A DNA stretch of 64,000 nucleotides from CAWHPS01 sp963831235 (GTDB taxonomy: Bacteria > Fibrobacterota > OXYB2-FULL-49-7 > JAEUSG01): positions 1 to 64,000 of the forward strand of contig CAWHPS010000061.1 of NCBI GenBank assembly GCA_963831235.1, read 5' to 3'. Both the position numbers and the translations under genes were made by a program. This document shows positions 60,166-64,000 of this stretch, piece by piece (position 1 is the stretch's first letter; each line of letters starts with the position of its first letter). The notes under the pieces were generated by a model. That model did no database searches, was not told the DNA's origin, and saw nothing but the letters and a program-made list of their open reading frames with translations.

Positions 60166-61376
60166 CAACTGAAACAATTCCGTTTCTAGACATGAAGGCT
60201 GTCCATTCCGGATTGGAAGACGAAATAGTAGGAGCACTAAGGGAAGTGCTGCAGAGCGGCCGATTTATCGGCGGGCCAAAGGTGGAGGGGTTTGAGAATG
60301 AGTTTGCGAAATTCTGTGAAACAAAACTATGTGTTGGTGTTGGAAGCGGCACTGATGCGTTGCGGTTTGCCTTGATGGCAATTGGTATTGCGCAGAACGA
60401 CAGGGTAATTACAGTACCTAATACCTTTATTGCCACAACAGAAGCCATTACACAATGTGGCGCAACCCCGGTATTCATCGATATAAATGAAAAGACATAT
60501 AACCTTGATGTGGATAAATTAAGGGAATATCTGGAGAAGGGTTGCATAAGGGACAACCCAACAGGTAAAACCTTTGATATCAAAACAGGCTGGCCGGTTA
60601 CGGCAATTGTTCCAGTCCATCTTTACGGGCAGATGGCGGACATGGACCCAATTCTTGACATGGCGCAAACCTATCATTTAACCGTGATTGAGGATGCGTG
60701 TCAGGCGCATGGAGCGCAATATTTTTCAAGGAAGCTCAACCGTTGGTGCAAAGCCGGTTCCATGGGCAAGGCCGGGGCCTTCAGCTTTTATCCTGGCAAA
60801 AACCTGGGTGCTTTGGGCGAAGGCGGTGCAGTTACTACTAATGACGCAAACCTGGCTGCTAAAATCAAGATGCTGCGAGACCATGGCCAGTCGCAAAAAT
60901 ATTTCCATGATATTGAAGGATATAACGGCAGGCTTGACGCACTTCAGGCGGACATTTTAAAAATCAAGCTGGGACGGCTTGACGCTTGGAATAATAAGCG
61001 TCAAGAGATAGCCAAACGCTATAACCAGTATCTTACTGGAGTGGGTGATTTAATTGCCCCATTTACACCGGACAATTCCAGGCCGATCCACCACCTCTAT
61101 GTAGTGCGCACTAATAATCGCGATCTTCTAAGGGACTATCTTATAAGTCGCGGTATTGAGACAGGGCTTCATTATCCATTGCCCCTGCATCTTCAGAATG
61201 CTTATGGAAAACTCGGGATTAAATCAAATAGTCTTCCTGTTTCTGAAAAACTTGCAACTGAAATCCTTTCTCTTCCAATGTATCCGTCACTTTCAGAGGA
61301 TAAGCAGGACAAAATCATTGGATGCATAACAGAATATTTCGTTAACGCGTCTCAAAAGGAAATGGTTGCATCTTGA
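60162..61376 (+). CDS. DegT/DnrJ/EryC1 PLP aminotransferase (WlbC-like)
   Basis: 404 residues from the ATG overlapping the acetyltransferase stop. PLP-dependent: the lysine is in FSFYPGKNLGALGEGG, and VEDACQAHGA is the cofactor Asp region. FIGGPKVEGFENEFAKF and the C-terminal GIETGLHYPLPLH are family signatures. It transfers an amino group to a keto-sugar nucleotide in the cytoplasm, presumably the product of the dehydrogenase at 58348. Confidence 0.94.
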   Translation: MTTETIPFLDMKAVHSGLEDEIVGALREVLQSGRFIGGPKVEGFENEFAKFCETKLCVGVGSGTDALRFALMAIGIAQNDRVITVPNTFIATTEAITQCGATPVFIDINEKTYNLDVDKLREYLEKGCIRDNPTGKTFDIKTGWPVTAIVPVHLYGQMADMDPILDMAQTYHLTVIEDACQAHGAQYFSRKLNRWCKAGSMGKAGAFSFYPGKNLGALGEGGAVTTNDANLAAKIKMLRDHGQSQKYFHDIEGYNGRLDALQADILKIKLGRLDAWNNKRQEIAKRYNQYLTGVGDLIAPFTPDNSRPIHHLYVVRTNNRDLLRDYLISRGIETGLHYPLPLHLQNAYGKLGIKSNSLPVSEKLATEILSLPMYPSLSEDKQDKIIGCITEYFVNASQKEMVAS

Positions 61377-61446
61377 AATCAGCCACTTTGGATTAATATG
61401 AATTTCCCGGTGAACTGTTGGCGCGTGCTTCATAACGGAGGTTATA

Positions 61447-62613
61447 ATGAGAGTTTGTATGGTAGCTTATTCTTTTTACGAAGCTGATAACCGCGTAAGA
61501 CGATATGCGGAAGCATTGGTGCGAAGGGGTGATACCGTGGATGTAATCGGCTTGTCCCACCCGGATCGCGAAGATAAAAAAGAAATCAATGGCGTGAATG
61601 TTTATAATATCCAGAAAAGAAAGTTGAACGAAAGAACAAAGTTTGATTATCTGTTCCGAACAACACTCTTCCTGTTCCAATCGTTTTTATTCCTGACAAT
61701 GCGGCATATTAAAAACCCATATAAGCTAATCCATGTTCATTCAGTACCGGATTATGAGGTTTTTGCAGCCATAGTTGCAAAAATTCTCGGTGCAAAGATT
61801 ATTCTTGATATACATGATATTGTCCCGGAATTCTATGCCGGTAAATTCAGCAGTAACAAAACAGGAGTAATATTTCGGGCTCTTGTATTTATTGAAAAAC
61901 TTTGCTGTTCCTTTTCCAACCATGTTATAATTTCCAATCATATTTGGGCTGATAAATTAACAAAGCGATCCGTTAAAGAGGAAAAATGTCTCACACTTCT
62001 TAATTTTCCCGACCCTTTCATCTTTTATAACAGGCTTTTGGAAAAAAGAAACAGTACCCCGTTTACGCTTATCTATCCAGGCACACTTAACTGGCATCAG
62101 GGGCTGGACATCGCAATAGAGGCAATGGACATTGTAAAAAAGCGGGCACTTCCTGCGGAACTACATATCTATGGAAGAGGGCCTGAAGAGCAAAATCTGA
62201 AAAACCTTGCTTTAAGTCTTGATCTTTCAACTCATGTAAAATTTCATGGCATCCTTTCCCTTGAAGAAGTGGCCCAGCGCATGGCTTTTGCGGATTCGGG
62301 GTTGGTTCCAAAAAGGGCGGATGGGTTTGGAAACGAGGCTTTCAGCACTAAGATTTTTGAATTCATGGCCCTTGGCGTACCTGTTATTGTATCCAAAACC
62401 AGGATAGATGAATATTACTTTAATGATTCACTTGTCCTGTTTTTTGCACCTGGCAATGCTTATGATCTTGCTGAAAAGATATCAGCATGTGTGAAAGACA
62501 GACAATTAGTTTTGACGCGGGCCCAAAATGCAGCCCCATTCATCCGGGAAAACACATGGGATGTCAAGCAGTCTCTTTATTTTAACCTTGTTGATTCACT
62601 GGTGGCATCATGA
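61447..62613 (+). CDS. GT4-family glycosyltransferase
   Basis: 388 residues. GT-B fold: N-terminal Rossmann half with an HVHSVPDYEVFAA-type segment, C-terminal half with YPGTLNWHQGLDIAIEAM, YGRGPEEQNL and the donor site PKRADGFGNEAFSTKIFEFMALGVPV (read as separate motifs KRADGFGNEAFS and KIFEFMALG). It adds a sugar to a lipid-linked repeat unit. Good GGAGG site; it overlaps the deacetylase by four bases. Confidence 0.92.
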   Translation: MRVCMVAYSFYEADNRVRRYAEALVRRGDTVDVIGLSHPDREDKKEINGVNVYNIQKRKLNERTKFDYLFRTTLFLFQSFLFLTMRHIKNPYKLIHVHSVPDYEVFAAIVAKILGAKIILDIHDIVPEFYAGKFSSNKTGVIFRALVFIEKLCCSFSNHVIISNHIWADKLTKRSVKEEKCLTLLNFPDPFIFYNRLLEKRNSTPFTLIYPGTLNWHQGLDIAIEAMDIVKKRALPAELHIYGRGPEEQNLKNLALSLDLSTHVKFHGILSLEEVAQRMAFADSGLVPKRADGFGNEAFSTKIFEFMALGVPVIVSKTRIDEYYFNDSLVLFFAPGNAYDLAEKISACVKDRQLVLTRAQNAAPFIRENTWDVKQSLYFNLVDSLVAS

Positions 62614-63467
62614 TGATAACCCATCTACCCATTGACAGATTAATAAGCATGTATGCGGTCAGGCCGGTCAAGCGTATTTTTCAATGGAAAATCCAGAGTT
62701 CGTTAAGTATCCTGATGTATCACAGCATCTCCGAAGCCGACGAAAGAGAAGTGCATCCATATTATCGTCTGTGTACGCCTCCGGCATTGTTCGAATGCCA
62801 CCTCTTATACTTAAGGGAGAATGGGTATCGCGTATTGACGCTTGAAAATGCTGTCAGGGAACTTACGAATAATACTTTGCAGGGAAAAAACGTTGTAATT
62901 ACCTTTGACGATGGGTTCATGGATTCCTACGAAGAAGCCTTTCCACTGCTTTTGCAGTATGGAGTTACGGCCACAATGTTTCTACCTGTCAATTATATCG
63001 GTGACAGAAGCATTCACCTTAATGGACGGAAGCACCTGACCTGGCATGAGGTCTCTGAAATGGCCGGTGCTGGCATTACTTTTGGTTCCCATACAATGAC
63101 GCACCGCAAGCTATCGCAGCTTTCTTTAAAGGAAATTGAAACGGAAATCTCGTGTTCCAAGAGTATAATTGAAGACCGTTTGGGAATTCCTTCAAGGACC
63201 TTTTCCTACCCGTATGCGTTTCCTGAAAATGAGGAAGAGCAGGTTACTTTTTTGCGTGAATGCCTGAGACAAAACAGGTATCTCTGTGGTGTCACTACTG
63301 TAATAGGTCATGCATTATCAACACAGGACAGGTTTTTCCTGCCTCGGCTTCCAATCAACTCCACTGATGACCTTGACTTTTTCAGCGTGAAGCTTGATGG
63401 TTATTACGACTGGCTCCATGGTGTGCAATATGCGTTTAAGAAACACAAGGAGAGCGTACTCACATGA
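62610..63467 (+). CDS. Polysaccharide deacetylase (NodB domain)
   Basis: 285 residues. NodB motifs: VVITFDDGFMDSYE (metal and base Asp), HTMTHRKLSQLS (His-x3-His metal ligands) and FSYPYAF. It removes N-acetyl or O-acetyl groups from a glycan. No signal peptide is evident, so it may act on a lipid-linked intermediate at the cytoplasmic face. It overlaps the next gene by four bases. Confidence 0.92.
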   Translation: MMITHLPIDRLISMYAVRPVKRIFQWKIQSSLSILMYHSISEADEREVHPYYRLCTPPALFECHLLYLRENGYRVLTLENAVRELTNNTLQGKNVVITFDDGFMDSYEEAFPLLLQYGVTATMFLPVNYIGDRSIHLNGRKHLTWHEVSEMAGAGITFGSHTMTHRKLSQLSLKEIETEISCSKSIIEDRLGIPSRTFSYPYAFPENEEEQVTFLRECLRQNRYLCGVTTVIGHALSTQDRFFLPRLPINSTDDLDFFSVKLDGYYDWLHGVQYAFKKHKESVLT

Positions 63468-64000
63468 ACAAACAATTGCCTTCGTATGCCGTAATTACAC
63501 CTTTCAGAGACGAAGGGCGCCATATTGCCTGCACAATCAAATCCATGATCAGACAGCACCATCTTCCCATAATATGGGTTCTGGTGGATGACGGATCAAC
63601 AGACAACAGCGCCCATCTGATTCGAAAATACGAGGCTTACCATCCCTGGATAAAATACCTGCGAATAAACCGTGACACCCCGCGCCGTACAGGATCAGCG
63701 GAAATTCTGGCATTCAACTTTGGAATGGAAATTCTGAAAGAGGTTTCTTTTGATATAATTGTCAAGCTTGATGCCGAACCTCTCTTTTGAAGAGGGATAT
63801 TTTGCAGGTCTTTTGAAGAAGTTTGTTGATAATGATAAACTCGGCATTGCCTCAGGGGTATATCTAGAGGAGAAAAAGGGACGATGGATTCCTGTAACCA
63901 TGCCGGAATATCATGCTGCCGGAGCAAGCAAAGCTGTTCGGGCTGAATGTTTCAGGCAGATAGGTGGCTTTATGTCTGAAAGGGGTTGGGACACTGTTGA
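63464..64000 (+). pseudogene. Family-2 glycosyltransferase, +1 frameshifted, 3' end outside window
   Basis: The first frame (to 63790) holds the GT-A start YAVITPFRDEG, the nucleotide motif VLVDDGSTDNS and VKLDAE. It then stops at TGA. The +1 frame continues the fold (FEEGYFAGLLKKFVDND, GIASGVYLEEKKGRW, RQIGGFMSERGWDTV) to the window end. Deleting one A at about 63776 restores DADLSFEEGYF, which has the catalytic DxD. Either a recent mutation or a sequence error. Confidence 0.8.

Noticed and set aside
1..64000. tRNA, rRNA, CRISPR, riboswitch, prophage or IS transposase
   Set aside because: None was recognisable by eye on either strand; small structured RNAs could have been missed.

Overview
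The window looks like a chromosome segment from a Gram-negative anaerobe of moderate GC. Many proteins carry Sec signal peptides, predicted outer-membrane barrels and lipoboxes. Three extracellular proteins end in a type-A sorting-like C-terminal domain (SPNP...LPAGIYLI pattern), as in type IX secretion substrates. With the GH26 enzyme this suggests the FCB group, possibly Fibrobacterota; that placement is inference. No rRNA, tRNA, CRISPR array, phage or insertion sequence was recognised.

Layout. 1-7155: a tightly overlapping + strand operon with two ferredoxin-containing MinD-type ATPases, a SUMF1-fold protein, a TPR/barrel protein, a rhodanese, a MauE-type membrane protein, a DsbA-like protein split over two frames, an Mrp ATPase and a methyltransferase. 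7231-12513: a second run with two Gly/Met-rich (DUF5320-like) metal proteins, a Cys/Met PLP enzyme, a radical SAM protein, a flavin-type oxidoreductase, a second rhodanese/MauE pair and a DUF2899 exporter. 12629-17197: a lone [NiFe]-hydrogenase-type large subunit, a CDF exporter with a zinc ribbon, an M23 peptidase and a frame-broken DUF2099 (methanogenesis marker 8) gene. 17262-24248 (minus): metal-uptake locus with a DtxR-type regulator, a FeoB lacking its G domain, a ZnuABC-type transporter, a His-rich porin and an AztD-like lipoprotein. 24318-28665 (minus): nickel/cobalt-type ECF transporter, outer-membrane protein, TonB-receptor relic and NikR, with a NikR-type repeat over the promoter.

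28944-46778: a sensor kinase and a sigma-54 activator, followed by secreted and barrel proteins and a synthase-type exopolysaccharide locus (CDP-sugar genes, processive GT2, GH26, TPR, beta-propeller, barrel). 46811-50149: a barrel protein, a Ca-binding-like small protein, a MITE-like repeat, and an ECF sigma/anti-sigma/CpxP-like trio. 50211-55890 (minus): an ars-type locus with ArsR, ArsP-type permease, thioredoxins and ArsF/ArsG homologues. 55993-64000: a diguanylate cyclase, then a polysaccharide operon (sugar transferase, WlbA/B/C-like enzymes, GT4, deacetylase, GT2).

Two window-wide patterns stand out. First, five sigma-54 type (-24/-12) promoter matches lie just upstream of the kinase/activator operon, both polysaccharide operons and two small secreted-protein genes, which suggests one sigma-54 polysaccharide/envelope regulon driven by the local activator. 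Second, five genes are each split into two frames, always in the +1 sense and always repairable by removing one base. This is either a systematic assembly error or a biological phenomenon, and it must be resolved before any of those genes is interpreted.
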